64,000 bases of DNA from positions 15,550,501 to 15,614,500 of the forward strand of contig JAZHRO010000036.1 of assembly GCA_037157565.1 (NCBI GenBank), in the 5' to 3' direction. A program made the translations under genes and the position numbers. Below are positions 45,253 to 57,189 of the stretch, in pieces. Each line of letters begins with the position of its first letter. Position 1 is the stretch's first letter. A model generated the notes under the pieces. It was not told the DNA's origin. It saw only the letters and a program-made list of their open reading frames with translations, and made no database searches. This stretch comes from Thalassia testudinum (Eukaryota; Streptophyta; Magnoliopsida; Alismatales; Hydrocharitaceae).

Positions 45253-47350
45253 AGTCATACATCCTTAAGAAGATGTATCGTTTCGTCAGCAGGAGGAGGT
45301 TCTTGGGTAAAGAATGGTTTGAGGTTCTGGCCATTAACCATAAAAACGTGCCTAGATTTTGTCTCTCTAATTTTGATCGCCCCATTAGGATACAGGTGGA
45401 CCACCAGAAATGGCCTAGTCCACTTGGACTTGAGCTTTCCTGCAAAGAATTTGAGTCGGGAGTCAAATAACCAAACCTGCTGGTTAGGTGCGAACTCCTT
45501 CCTCCGGATGCGTTGATCATAGAAAGCTTTTGTCTTGTCCTTGTATATTTTTGCATTCTCATATACTTCCCACCTAATCTCCTCTAACTCATTGAGTTGG
45601 AGCTTCCTTTCATAATCTCCAATCTCAAGGTTAAAATTACACTTCTACACCGCCCAAAAGTCACGGTGCTCCAGCTCGACAGGAAGGTGACAGGCCTTTC
45701 CATACACCATGCGGTATGGTGACATTCCGAGAAGGGCCTTGTACGCGGTCCGATATGCTCATAGCGCATCGATCAACCGATCGGACCAATCCTTCCTATC
45801 AAGTCTAGTCGTCTTTTGAAGGATAAGCTTGATTTGACAGTTTGATACTTCAGCCTGCCCATTGGTCTGTGGGTGATACGGGGTACCAATGCAGTGCTGC
45901 ACCTCGTATTTCTTCAATAATGATCTAAAATGGGCATGGATGAAGTGGCTTCCCCCATCACTTAACAGGGCACGGGGAACTTCGAATCTCGCAAAAATAA
46001 ATTCCCGGACAAAGGATATAACAGTCTTATGATCAGCTCATCTTGCAGGGATGGCTTCTACCCACTTTGAGACATAGTCTACTGCGAGGAGTATGTACTC
46101 AAAGCCATGTGAGTTCGGGAAGGGGCCCATAAAGTTGATGCCCCAGACATCAAACACTTTTATGACCAGAATGGATTGGAGAGTCATCATGTCTCTTCAA
46201 GTCATAGAACCGATTGCCTGGCATCACTTACAGCACTTGGAAAACTCATGTGTATCTCTGAAAATGGTCGGCCAGAAAAATCCCGACTGCAAAATCTTTG
46301 CAGCGATTTTTCGGCCCGAGAAGTGACCCCCACAAGGGTCGCTGTGGCAGAAGGATAGCACACTAGAGATTTCCAAATCAGGGACACATCTACGGATGAT
46401 CTGATCAACCCCAATGCGAAAGAGCAATGGGTCATCCCAAAAATAGAACTTATCCTCTGATATAAATTTGAGCTTTTGATCCTTGGATAATCCCACAGGT
46501 AGCCTGCCTGTAACAAGATAGTTTGCTATATCAGCATACCAAGGAAACTCCATAGAGTTGATAGATAGTAGAGACTCATCTGGAAATCGATCTGATATCG
46601 GCAGGGAGTACGAAATGTAGTTTGGGTCTAGCCGAGACAAGTTGTCCGCCACAACATTATGTGCTCCGACTTTGTCGCGGATTTCAATATCAAACTCTTG
46701 CAACAGAAGGATCCATCTGATAAGTCGGGGTTTGGTGTCCTTCTTTGCCAATAAATGCCGGAGGGCGGAATGGTCAGTGTATATGATAACTTTGGACCAG
46801 AGTAAGTATGACTTAAACTTCTCCAACCTGAATACTACGGCCAGCAATTCTTTCTTAGTGACTGTATAGTTACGTTGAGCCTCGTTCAGTGTTTTGTTGG
46901 TGTAGTATATTACAAATGGATGGCGCTCCCGACAATGGCCAAGAACAGCTCCGACAGCGAAGTCGGAGGCATCATACATCATCTCGAAGTCAAGCGACCA
47001 GTCGGGGGTTGGAGAATAAGTGCACTGGAGATAGCATTTTGCAAGGTCTGGAAGTGCTGAGACACGAGGAGTCAAATTCAAAAGGTGTGTCGATTACCAG
47101 AAGATCCGTTAATGGACAAGCAATTTTTGAGAAATCTCGAATGAATCTTCGATAAAATCTGACATGCCCTAATAATGATATGATTTGCCTGACAGAGTTA
47201 GGTGGAGGTAATCGTGAAATGATTTCGAACTTAGCTCAGTCGACCTCGAGTCCATTAGAGGAGATCCTGTGACCTAGCACAATGCCATCCCTCACCATAA
47301 CATGGCTTTTTTTCCATGAAAGTACTAGGTTAACTTCTATACATCTCCTC
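45253..47350 (-). pseudogene. Element D RNase H and integrase, broken
   Basis: The RT thumb continues in a shifted frame (GIVLGHRISSNGLEVD, HVRFYRRFIRDFSKIA, about 47290-47100). RNase H follows ([43 protein letters not shown], 47081-46500), then the integrase zinc-binding [14 protein letters not shown]. The core reads [18 protein letters not shown], where the family has Asp in place of the Asn, so the first catalytic Asp is changed. LLSDGGSHF and PYHPQTNGQAEVSN hold the other two catalytic residues. The end reads RIRRKEFAPNQQVWLF and SRLKFFAGKLKSKW, stopping near 45253. Several stops are present. Confidence 0.88.
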
Positions 47351-48251
47351 AGAACCTTTGTGAGGTTATCGAGACAAGACGAGAATTATCTCCAAACATG
47401 GAGAAGTTGTCCATGAACACTTCTATGCAATCCCCGATCATGTCTGAAAAGATGGCCATCATGCATCGCTGAAAAGTAGTTAGTGCGTTACAGAGGCCAA
47501 AAGGCATCCTCTTAAAAGCAAATGCTCCAAAGGGACACGTAAAAGTCATCTTGTCTTGGTCTTCCGGGTTGATTGTGACTTGATTGTACCCGGAGTATCC
47601 ATCCAGAAAGCAAAAGAAACTACGCCCGGCTAGCCGTTCTAAAATTTGATCAATAAAGGGCAAAGGAAAATGATCCTTTTTGGTAGCCAAGTTTAGCTTC
47701 CTGTAGTCAATGCAGACCCGCCAAGAAGTCATGGTGCGGGTCGGGATGGATTCGCTCAATTCATTTTTTATTACGGTGAGTCCTGCCTTTTTGGGCACTA
47801 TCTGAATGGGACTCACACACTGGCTGTCGAAAATTGGATAGATAATGTCTGTGTCTAGCCATTTAATGATCTCCTTCTTGACAACCTCCAACATATTTGG
47901 ATTTAGGCATCTTTGAGGTTGTCTCGATGGTCTCACCCCTTCATCAGTGTAGATATGGTTAGTGCAATATGAGGGGCGAATTCCGTGGAGATCAGCAATG
48001 CCCCACCTGATAGCAGCCCTATGTGCTTGCAAAATGGAGATCAACCGGTGTTCCTGATCTGGAGTCAAGTGAGCATTGATAATCACTGGATATGTCTCAC
48101 TTTCTCCCAGAAACACGTATTTGAGTGAATCAGGTAAGGGCTGTAGCTCTAGTAGCAGAGGATGGGGAGGAGGGTTATGCAGGGGAGGAGAGGAAACAAT
48201 AACGGAAATTTGCTGATCCTGATTTATGAAGAATCTGCCTGCAATGGTCAT
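47351..48251 (-). pseudogene. Element D reverse transcriptase with altered active site
   Basis: The block has IRWGIADLHGIRPSYCTNHI, VQIVPKK-type CVSPIQIVPKKAG, WRVCIDYRKLNLATKKDHF, FCFLDGYSGYNQV and FKRMPFGLCNALTTFQRCM. The catalytic loop reads VFMDNFSMFG at about 47390-47410, where gypsy RTs have Asp-Asp; the second Asp is Asn. This change would remove polymerase activity. The frame is open through these 300 codons, then shifts. It continues in phase from the linker frame to the right, across one stop. Confidence 0.88.
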
Positions 48252-49000
48252 GTAATCCTATCTTAAGATGTCAGTGTTGGATAGGACAGGATAGTCAGGA
48301 TCAGGGGTGTTAGGAGCAAATGAACACCCATGACAACTAGATCCATGGGATGAAATGTGTATATCAGTAGTCACAGTCCCATGTGGATCGTGATCAAAGA
48401 CCCTTGATAGTGAGGATGAATGTGCCATTGGGTCGCTGCAGAGGAGCCTAATGTTCCCATAGAAAGCTGAATCTTCATTGTCACTATCCTCCTCAATCAA
48501 GTCACAATCAAAGTTCTTTGATGCCTTGAAAGTGTCTAGTCTAAGCTTTTCATTTCCCAGGGCAATCTCCATGCACCTTGATGCACAGTCGATGTTTGCG
48601 TGGGGGTTGCCAGAAATGGGCGACCTAGGATAATCAATGCATCATGGAGATTAGGAGGAACCTCCATGTCAAGAACAAAAAAGTCTGCTAGAAAGCAAAA
48701 TCTTTGGACTTTTATGATCACATTTTCAACCACCCCCCTTGGTGTTTTTACAGATCGGTCAGCCAACTGTATGGTAATCGAGGTGGGCTTTAACTCCCCA
48801 AATCAAAATCAATCTAATACTGTGGTAGGAGTTAGGTTGATGGACAATCCCAAATCAAGAAGGGCCCTATCGAAAGGAGAATCTTGCAATAAGCAGGAAA
48901 TCAATGGTGTGCCCAGGTCCTTCTTCTTGGGCGGTAAGTCAGCTAAAATAACTGCATTGTAATACTGCTTGTCGTCCGATCCTCTACTGTCGCTTCGGAG
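48252..49000 (-). pseudogene. Element D protease and linker
   Basis: ALLDLGLSINLTP near 48860 resembles the Athila protease active site (DLGAS type). ADRSVKTPRGVVENVIIKV and LIILGRPFLATPT (48766-48600) follow. After a frame change an acidic linker (DCDLIEEDSDNEDS, 48572-48258) leads in phase into RT across one stop. Confidence 0.8.
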
Positions 49001-51229
49001 TATAGTAGTCCTTAAAGAACCTAGCGATAGCTGGGATGTGATTTATCACTTCGAGGAGAGGGACCTGAATGTGAACTTCCTTGAACATAGATTTCAGGTC
49101 CTCGAAATTCCGTGTGTCCTTTTTCCGTGCTGAATATTGTGTTAGGGCCACGGGAAAAGGGACGTGAATTTCAGGGTCTAAAGGCTTCTTTCCTTTATCT
49201 AACGAAGATGGCTTGTGAGAGGAAGAGGGTTGTGATCCATCTTGTGGTATGGCGCAGGAAAAATCGTTACCCGCTTGCCTAGGTAGCGGGTCCTATGTAG
49301 TTTTTCTGCACCTTAAGGTAACAACTTTTGCATCGGCGTGCTGTCCATGCAGGGGTAGAGGAGTGGGTTGGTCTGGATACACAGGGTTTGGCAACAGAGG
49401 TGGCTGATCGAGCCCATAACCAGGAGGTGCAGGAGGTGCTTGCATAACCGCGTGTGACTGCCCCTATGGTGCTTGGAATCTAGGCGGGGCATCCTGATTC
49501 TGCACATATCTTAGGTTTAGGACAGGTTGGGAGGGTAAAGCTCCCTGTGATCTATGCTCCTGCATCATTTGGTTCTGTGTGGTCTGTATGCTCTGTATTT
49601 GGTCAGCCATTGCCTTCATTATTTGGAGGTTGTCATGAGTAGATTTCCAAATAAATGCCTGCAGTTCCTCCTTCAGCGACTCCAAAAGGTTGGCCCGCTT
49701 TGGAGGGTAGATGGCAACTTGGTGTAGCAGCTGATAGATAGAGCGTGCCTGTTGCTACTGAGACAGGAATGGATGTTGCCTAGGATACGTGTTCTGCACA
49801 TTCCCGTATTGTCTGGTCTGGTAGTGTGGAACTTGACTCGGTCTCTATGGATTACTAGACCAGGTGAAATTGGGATGTTGGCGCCAACCAGGGTTATATG
49901 TTTCAGAATACGGGTTGTTACGCCCGTATCCCTGAATGGCATTGACATCTTCCTAAGCCGAAGATGTCTTAGATGCGAATTCATCAAAAGAATATGCACT
50001 TGCATTATCATGTGGTGCAAAACCCTGATTGTACGATGCCAGATCCAAATTGTTCATGGGTTCCTGGTAGGCAGGATCCCGCGAAGATGGAGAGAAAACA
50101 TCCTGAGTAATCGGATATGTACGAGAAGTGGAGGCTCGGGATGCTTGAGAGGAGTAAGATGGAGTAGTGTTGCCAGAAGATCCAGATCTCGCTCGCATCA
50201 ATTCATCGAGGTTCTTATCGAGCAGATCCACCTTATCCAGCTTTTTGGTGATAATGTCCATGTCGGCTCGAGCAGATTCGACTTGAGCTTCGTGGACATT
50301 AACTTGTTGTCCAGGTTGCTGGAACTAGTTCATTGAGGCGGTGTTCATCGAGTTCTCTGTTAAGGACTCGAACAGTTCAAATGCGTTGTTCTCGTCCTTC
50401 GTGAGAAAATTCCCACCGCTAGATGCATCGGCCAGGTACCGATGTGTGTCATCCAGGCCATGGTAAAATACTTACGCAAAGGCCATTTGGGTACACCATG
50501 ATGTGGGCACTTCTTGAGAAGATCGTGAAATCTGTCGTAAGCATCATGTAGCTTCTCTCCAGGGCCTTGAGCAATAGTCGTGATTGTGCGCCTCATGGCA
50601 TTTGTTCAACCGATCGGGAAGAACTTTTAGAGGAATTCACGAGGTAATTCCTCCTAGGTTCCAATTGGCCTCCCGATGGTCTTGAACCAATAAGCAGCTT
50701 TATCCTTGAGAGAAAAAGGAAAAAGCTTCATGAGAACAATTCCAATATCAATATTCTTGGGTTGAACTAACTCTACAATCCGACTCAGGTCTTCGAGGTG
50801 TTGGAAGGGATCCTCATTCGAGTTTCCATGGAAATGAGTCTGAATTAAACTTATGATATTCGATTTTAACTCAAATGCATCTCCGCCTGCAGGAATCCGG
50901 ACCTGAGGTGCTATGACTATTGCCGCCGGATCATAGAAGTCCCACAATTATTCTCCGCATGGTGGGTGCTGCATCCTATCGAGTGTCGTGAGAATCCGGT
51001 TGATGCTCTGCTTATATTTCTATTCCGTTTCCTCAACCCTGGCTTCCAGATGAGCCATTGGGTCTTGATTTTCAGGGTCATGACGAATTCGAGGGCTGGG
51101 ATTAGCCATCTCAGCTAATCGGGTGGAAGAAGGTTGAGATAAGAGGTTGGGCGAAAATCGCCTCTGCAGCCTTGGGTTTGGCTCCCAAGGTCCTGCGAGG
51201 TTAGGTCTTAATGACCTTCTTCCTTGCAT
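49001..51229 (-). pseudogene. Element D gag, broken
   Basis: The first Met is at 51227-51229 (MQGRRSLRPNLAG). After stops come WDFYDPAAIVIAP and FQHLEDLSRIVELVQPKNI, LMKLFPFSLKDKAAYWF (50947-50654), then QGPGEKLHDAYDRFHDLLKK and CPHHGVPKW (50596-50480). A later part reads MDIITKKLDKVDLLDKN and a Ser/Tyr/Pro-rich stretch (50261-49953), then ELQAFIWKSTHDNLQIMKAM (49685-49464). The order is that of Athila gag. Stops and frame changes are numerous, and no CCHC knuckle was found. Confidence 0.82.
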
Positions 51230-51936
51230 ACATCAACTCAAAGGGTTGGTGCAATTAAGAAAAATAAGGCTAAGGCCTTGTTAATCAGAGTGGTCCTTAA
51301 AATCATATGACCAGATTTTTCGTTCAAGTTCAAGTTGAAGAAAATTCGGCAAGAGACTGACTGCAAGGAATTCCCACCTCTCAGGCTAACCTAGCCAGGC
51401 TGGTTATGAGGGGACTATGAGGAAGGTTCTTCCTTTGACTTTTGCCTCCGGTTTCGTTACCCCGCAGCCGCGGTCGTTTGATGCTACCCCGCAGCCTTAG
51501 ACACCAGGTTTTGCAAGAGAGGTTGAAACTACTCAGTAGTTTCAAGCCAAATGCAGGTTATTTGATGTGTTCTTTGTGAATTTTAACCTATCTTTTCAAT
51601 GTAGTATTTATGGTGGGCGGTCCACAAGGTGACTCGCCTCACCGACTAACTTTTGGACTCGTTAGGGTCCAAGTTTATCCAATGTGATCCTATTGGCTCA
51701 TGCGCTTCTAAGTTGTTTCAAATTAAAGACCACAAATTAAATATAAACTATCAAGTAAATATGAAATTCAAATGATTTTAAACTTAGCAAGAAGATTCCT
51801 TTTTCAATAAGCTTTTCAGAGAGTATTTTTTCAAAATTTTTACTATTCTCAACAATTAGTTATGAATTTTTAACTAGCAAGGGGTCAAATCTAGGATTTA
51901 GACCTTGTGTTAGTTTTTCTATTGGAAATAGTATTA
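51230..51936 (-). other. Element D leader, part left of the LINE
   Basis: This is non-coding leader. The block at 51420-51490 is shared with element C (13490-13560). Confidence 0.65.
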
Positions 51937-51950
51937 AATATGCTCCAAAA
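51937..51950. repeat. Target-site duplication of the RTE LINE, left copy
   Basis: AATATGCTCCAAAA matches AATATGCTGCAAAA at 55267-55280 at 13 of 14 positions. Confidence 0.85.
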
Positions 51951-51979
51951 CAACAACAACAACCAAGCCTTTTCCCACA

Positions 51980-54900
51980 CTAAGTGGGGTCGGCTATATG
52001 GATTCTTTGCCTCCACACAGATCGATTTTTAGCCATTTTAGGACTTAAATTAAAGTAATTGAGATCATACTTAATAGTTTCCTTCCAACATTTGTTTGGT
52101 CTTCCTTGCCCCCTCTTAGCGGGTTCAGCCTCCAACTTCTCACATCTCCTAACTGGAGCATCTAGTGGCCTTCTTTGTAAATGTCCAAACCATCTTAGAC
52201 GGGCCTCTCTCATTTTATCCTCCATCGGTGCCACCCTAACCCTATTTCTAATAAATTCATTTGAAATACGGTCCTTTCTTGTATGACCACACATCCATCT
52301 TAACATCCTCATTTCTGCCACAGACATCTTCTGTACATGCCTATAGTTTATAGCCCAGCATTCAGAACCGTACAACATGGCTGGTCTTACCACAGCTCGA
52401 TAGTATTTTCCTTTGACTTTTAAAGGAACCCTCTTATCACAGAGAACACCAGAAGCACCCCTCCATTTCAACCACCCGGCATTAATTCTATGTGTAACAT
52501 CTCCATCAATTCCACCATCATGTTGGAAAATGGATCCCAAGTACTTAAAAATATCTTTCATTGGAATGCACTCTTCTCCAATTTTTACATCAATCCCTTT
52601 GTTATTCCCTCTACTACTAAACTTACATTCCATATACTCAGTCTTCGTCCTACTTATGCGTAATCCTTTATCTTCCAGGGCTTCTCTCCAAAGCTCAAGT
52701 TTTTTGTTCACTCCATCTCTTGTCTCATCAACCAACATAATATCATCAGCAAAAAGCATACACCAAGGCACCTCAACTTGGATATGCTTCGTCAACTCAT
52801 CCATAACCAAGGCAAAAAGATAAGGGCTTAAAGTCGAACCTTGATGCAGACCAATGGTGATATCAAAGTAGTCTATCAAATCATCCTTAGTCTTTACACA
52901 AGCTGCAGCTCCATAGTACATATCCTTTATGAGGTTGATATATATAATTGGCACTTGTCTCTTCTCCAAAATTCTCCACAAGATATCTCTTGGGACAGAA
53001 TCATAGGCCTTCTCCAAATCAATAAAAACCATATGTAAATCCTTTTTCTTCACTTTGTATGTCTCCATCATACGTCTCAAGAGGTGTATTGCCTCAGTAG
53101 TAGACCTACCTGGCATAAAGCCACATTGATTTTCAGTTACCATAGAGACTTGCCTTACCCTTCTTTCAATTATTCTTTCCCAAAGTTTCATCGTATGACT
53201 CATCAACTTAATACCTCTATAGTTGGAACAATCTTGTATATCACCCTTGTTCTTGTATAAAGGTACCACAAAACTTTTCCTCCATTCCTCTGGCATCTTC
53301 TTGTCTCTCCACACAGTATTAAATAAATTTGTGAGCCAAGTTATACCCCGTTCTCCCGTCATTCTCCAGACGTCTACAGGAATATCATCAGGCCCAACAA
53401 CCCTCCCACTTTTTATCATCTTCAGAGCCTCCTATACTTCTTTCTTTTGTATCCTTCGATAACATGATCGATTCACATACTCTTCTGAGTTAACTAACTC
53501 CCCTAAGATGATATCATTCTTTTGTTTTTCATTAAGTAGCTTATGAAAATATCTTTTCCATCTTGTCTTTATATCCTCACTAGCTATAAGCACCCTTCAT
53601 TCTTCATCCTTGATGCATCTTACATGCGTAAGGTCCTTTGCTTTCCGCTCTCTTGCTTTAGCTAACTTGAAAATATCTTTTTCACCTTCTTTAGAATCAA
53701 GTTTCTTATAAAAATGCTCCCAAGCTTTTGCTTTTTCTTCACTAACAATTTTCTTTGCTTCTTTCTTTGCTCTTTTGTAGTTTTCCATATTTTCATCGGT
53801 CTTATCTCGATATAAGGCTTTAAAACAGGCTCTTTTAATTTTAACCTTCTCCTGCACTTCCTCACTCCACCACCAAGCCTCCTTTTGTCCTGGAACACCT
53901 CTTTTAGACACGCCTAACACCTCCTTTGCAACCTTCCTAATACAGTTTGCCATATTTAACCACATTTCATCAGCACTACCATCAAAATCCCAAGTTTTTT
54001 GTTGCATCATCTCCTCTTTAAATCTCACTTGCTCTTTCTTAAGATTCTACCATTTAATTCTCAAATTCTTAGACACTAATTTTCTCTTCTTTGCCTTCTT
54101 CAAATGAACATCCAACACCAAAAGACGATGTTGAGCAGTTAAACTCTCCCCTGGAATAATCTTACAATCCTTACAAGATAAACGATCCCTTCTTCTCAAA
54201 GCAAAGTAATCGATTTGCGTTCTTGTAAAACCACTTTTATAGGTAATCAAATGCTCTTCCCATTTTTTTAAGAAAGTATTTGCAATGAAAAGATCATAAG
54301 CCACAGCAAAATCAAGGAATGTCTTCCCTTCTTCATTCCTAACACCAAAACCATGATTTCCATGCACTCCTGCATACTCTAAAGTATCTTTTCCCACATG
54401 CCCATTTAAATCTCCACCCAAGCAAATCATTTCTGTCTGTGGGATTCCTTGAATTATCATATCAAGCTCTTCCCAAAATTTGTTCTTTATTCTTTCCTCT
54501 AGACCAACTTGAGGTGCATAAACTGAAATGACATTCAAGATCTCTTCTTCTAAGATTAATTTTATCAAAATAATTCAATCACCCAATCTCTTAACCTCAA
54601 CCACGCTCTCCTTCAAATCCTTATGAATTATAATACCCATGCCGTTTCTACCTTTGTCCCTTCTTGAATACCAAAGTTTGAAACCTGTTCTCTCGATTTC
54701 CTTTGCTTTTTCACTAACCCACTTAGTCTCTTGAAGGTAAAGAATTTGAATCCTTCTCCTTACCATTGTATCCACAATCTCCATGAGCTTGCTGCTCAAG
54801 ATACCAATATTCCAACTACCGAATCTCAGCATTTTTTGTGACACACTTCGATGACGAAGTGGTGGAACTAGCTTCTTTACTCGCATGCGTTCCTCATGCG

Positions 54901-55159
54901 AGAACCCTTGCTTATTTTGGACAACATCCGGGCGACGATGTAGAGGAACTAACTTCTTTACTCGCATGCATTCCTCATGCAAGAACCCTTGCTCATTTTG
55001 GACTACATCTGAACGGCGATGTAGCGGAACTAACTTCTTTACTTGCATGCGTTCCTCATGCGAGAACCCTTGCTCATTTATCACTACACCCGGGCGTCGA
55101 TGCAGCGCGTCGCAAGTAGGGAACGCCCCAACGAAATCAGAGTGTTTGCTAGGATCCAT
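51980..55159 (-). pseudogene. RTE endonuclease-reverse transcriptase ORF, four premature stops, no frameshift
   Basis: From ATG 55157-55159 to the stop at 51980 the frame is continuous for about 1,060 codons. It is broken only by stops after RLGD (near 54572), RIKW (near 54044), KDEE (near 53594) and KKEV (near 53420). The N-terminus has three 27-residue tandem repeats (HRRPGVVINEQGFSHEERM and on). The endonuclease has RFGSWNIGILSSKL, LQETKW and GGDLNGHVG, then AQHRLLVLDV near its end. RT has [62 protein letters not shown], the catalytic [10 protein letters not shown] intact, and a C-terminal [17 protein letters not shown]. It would nick DNA and prime reverse transcription at the target. Translation as it stands is blocked. 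Confidence 0.93.
54850..55110 (-). repeat. Three 81-bp tandem repeats at the RTE 5' end
   Basis: Each 81-bp unit encodes about 27 residues of the pattern HRRxxVVxNxQGFxHEExM, then VKKLVP. The three copies differ at several residues and keep the frame. Confidence 0.9.
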
Positions 55160-55266
55160 GTTTAAAGATCCGACAAATTTTACGCTGACTGTCGGCTACC
55201 TAACGCAACCCTCCTCCTTTACCCAGGCTTTGGATCGGCAATGAAAAGGCACACGAACCTCAACAT

Positions 55267-55280
55267 AATATGCTGCAAAA
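55267..55280. repeat. Target-site duplication of the RTE LINE, right copy
   Basis: It matches 51937-51950 with one mismatch. Confidence 0.85.
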
Positions 55281-55708
55281 ATTTTGTAAAAATATGATAA
55301 TGAAATATAATTTGATTATCCTTCCAACCCCACTGGTTGTGAGTAAATCAGATTTGTATGTTGGTCAAAATTGATTTTCAAAGTTCATAACAGTTCTATT
55401 TTTAAGCAATCTGACACATATGTACTCTACGAATTTTTAAAAATTCCACAGATGGAATTTCTTTTTGGGAATAGTGGTGTTGGAAAGATAATTTGAAAAT
55501 CTAATTCCAATCCAAATTTCAAGATTTTTGGAGCAATAGAAACACGGTTATTGAATTTTGAAGATAACACTTACTTTCTGGCCTAATTTCTAATAGCAAT
55601 GTGTGCACCTGATTTCCGCAGCGTCCGCTTTGATTCGTTCGCCGCTTCTCTGGTTTAATCCTGCACACAAAAATAGTATGTTACAGATGAAATCAAAAGT
55701 CGCCTTGC
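55281..55708 (-). other. Element D leader, part right of the LINE
   Basis: This is AT-rich leader sequence with no frame. It was joined to 51936 before the LINE inserted. Confidence 0.6.
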
Positions 55709-55730
55709 CTCCCCGACAACGGCACCAATT
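55709..55730 (-). promoter_or_regulatory. Element D primer binding site
   Basis: The minus strand reads TTGGTGCCGTTGTCGGGGAG just inside the 5' LTR, the Athila/Tat type usually assigned to tRNA-Asp. Confidence 0.88.
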
Positions 55731-55876
55731 TGTTCGGGGTGTAGATCGCGTAAAAGATGAATACGTCATAGTATAGCGTGAAATACGTCTCGACAAATAA
55801 AATTAACAGAATTGGGAGTCCCGGTCGATCACAGGGAGGCAGAAAAATACTTTTGATTTCATGCACTTATTCTAAA

Positions 55877-57157
55877 TTTAATTACTAAGTAGTAGAGACA
55901 ATAAATTGCAATATATATCATGTAGAAAGTTTGAACATTAATTGCATATCATACATGTATTTGAATAAAGCATAAAGTAATAGAAAAAGGGCACCACGGG
56001 TAGTCTGTGGTGGCCTTCTGAAGAGGTTGAGAGGAGCAGCAGCAATCCAACAGAGTGGCCCAACGGATTTGTCAGACGGAAATATAGAGACGACGGGAAG
56101 AAGAAAGAGGTAGAAGAAGGAAGAAGAAGAGAATGAGAGAGTTAAGAGAGTTGCTCTCCAAAGGGGGGGCTTTGGTCCTTTTATAACTTTTTTTTTGTTG
56201 TACAAATCCTTCCCCAAATGCTTCTTCTTGATCAGTTTATTCTGGTGCTACCACGTGGCACTCTCTGCGCCCTCAAATCCGCATCGCACAGTTCCCGCAC
56301 ACTCGCACCGCTTCTTCGCGTTTTCATCTTCAAATCTTGCCTCATCATCTCAGCCGTCCGATCTTGCAATCGGACGGCTTAAACACATGCTCATCACGCC
56401 ATTCAAATCCCACGTGCAGTTCTTGCGCCTTCCAGATCTCGCAACAACCCCACGCGATCGCGCCACGTGGACGCACCTCTGGGCCCCTCCAATCGCACAT
56501 GCCCGCCTACACGCGATTTAATTACTAAGTAGTAGAGACAATGAATTGCAATATATATCATGCAGAAAGTTTGAACATTATTTGCATATCATACATGTAT
56601 TTGAATAAAACATAAAGTAAATAACTACTACTGTAATAGAATAAGGGCACCACGAGTAGTCCGTGGTGGCCTTCTAGAGAAGTTGAGAGGAGCAGCGGCA
56701 ATCTGACAGGGTGGCCCAACGGATTCGTCAGACGAAAATGTAGAGACAACAGGAAGAAGAAGAGAGAGGTAGAAGAAGGAAGAAGAGAATGAGAGCGTTA
56801 AGAGAGTTGTTCTCCAAAAGGGGGGCCCTTTTATAACTTCTTTTTTCGTACAAATCCTTCCCCAAATCCTTCTTCTTGATCGGTTTATTCTAGTGTTGCC
56901 ACATGGCACTCTTTGCACCCTCAGATCTGCATCGCATAGCTCCCGCGCGCCTGCAACGCTTCTTCGCATTTTCGTCTTCAAATTCTGCCTCATCATCTCA
57001 ACTGTTTGATCTTGCAATCGGATGGCTTAAATGCCTCTCATCGCGCCATTCAAATCCTACGCACAGTTCTCTCACCTTCCAGATCTCGCAACAACCCCAC
57101 GCGATTGCGCCACGTGGACACGCCTTTGGGCCCCTCCAATCGTGCATGCCCACCTGC
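55877..57157. repeat. 640-bp tandem duplication inside element D 5' LTR
   Basis: Unit one (55877-56516) and unit two (56517 to about 57157) both start TTTAATTACTAAGTAGTAG. The copies differ by small changes, so the event is not recent. Each unit carries a TATA-like TTATAA. Confidence 0.9.
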
Positions 57158-57189
57158 ACACGCACGCCAGCAACCCGCACCAATTTTTG

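Larger units (their letters stand above)
51951..55266 (-). mobile_element. RTE-clade LINE inside element D
   Basis: This 3.3-kb non-LTR retrotransposon lies on the minus strand, with one endonuclease-RT frame, no RNase H, and a TTG-repeat 3' tail seen as CAACAACAACAACC at 51951. The 3' end with the ACTAAGTGGGGTCGGC complement is typical of plant RTE elements. A 14-bp target duplication flanks it. Confidence 0.92.

Noticed and set aside
54838..55244. Plus-strand frames with Cys/Ser repeats near the LINE 5' end
   Set aside because: They are shadows of the three 81-bp minus-strand coding repeats.
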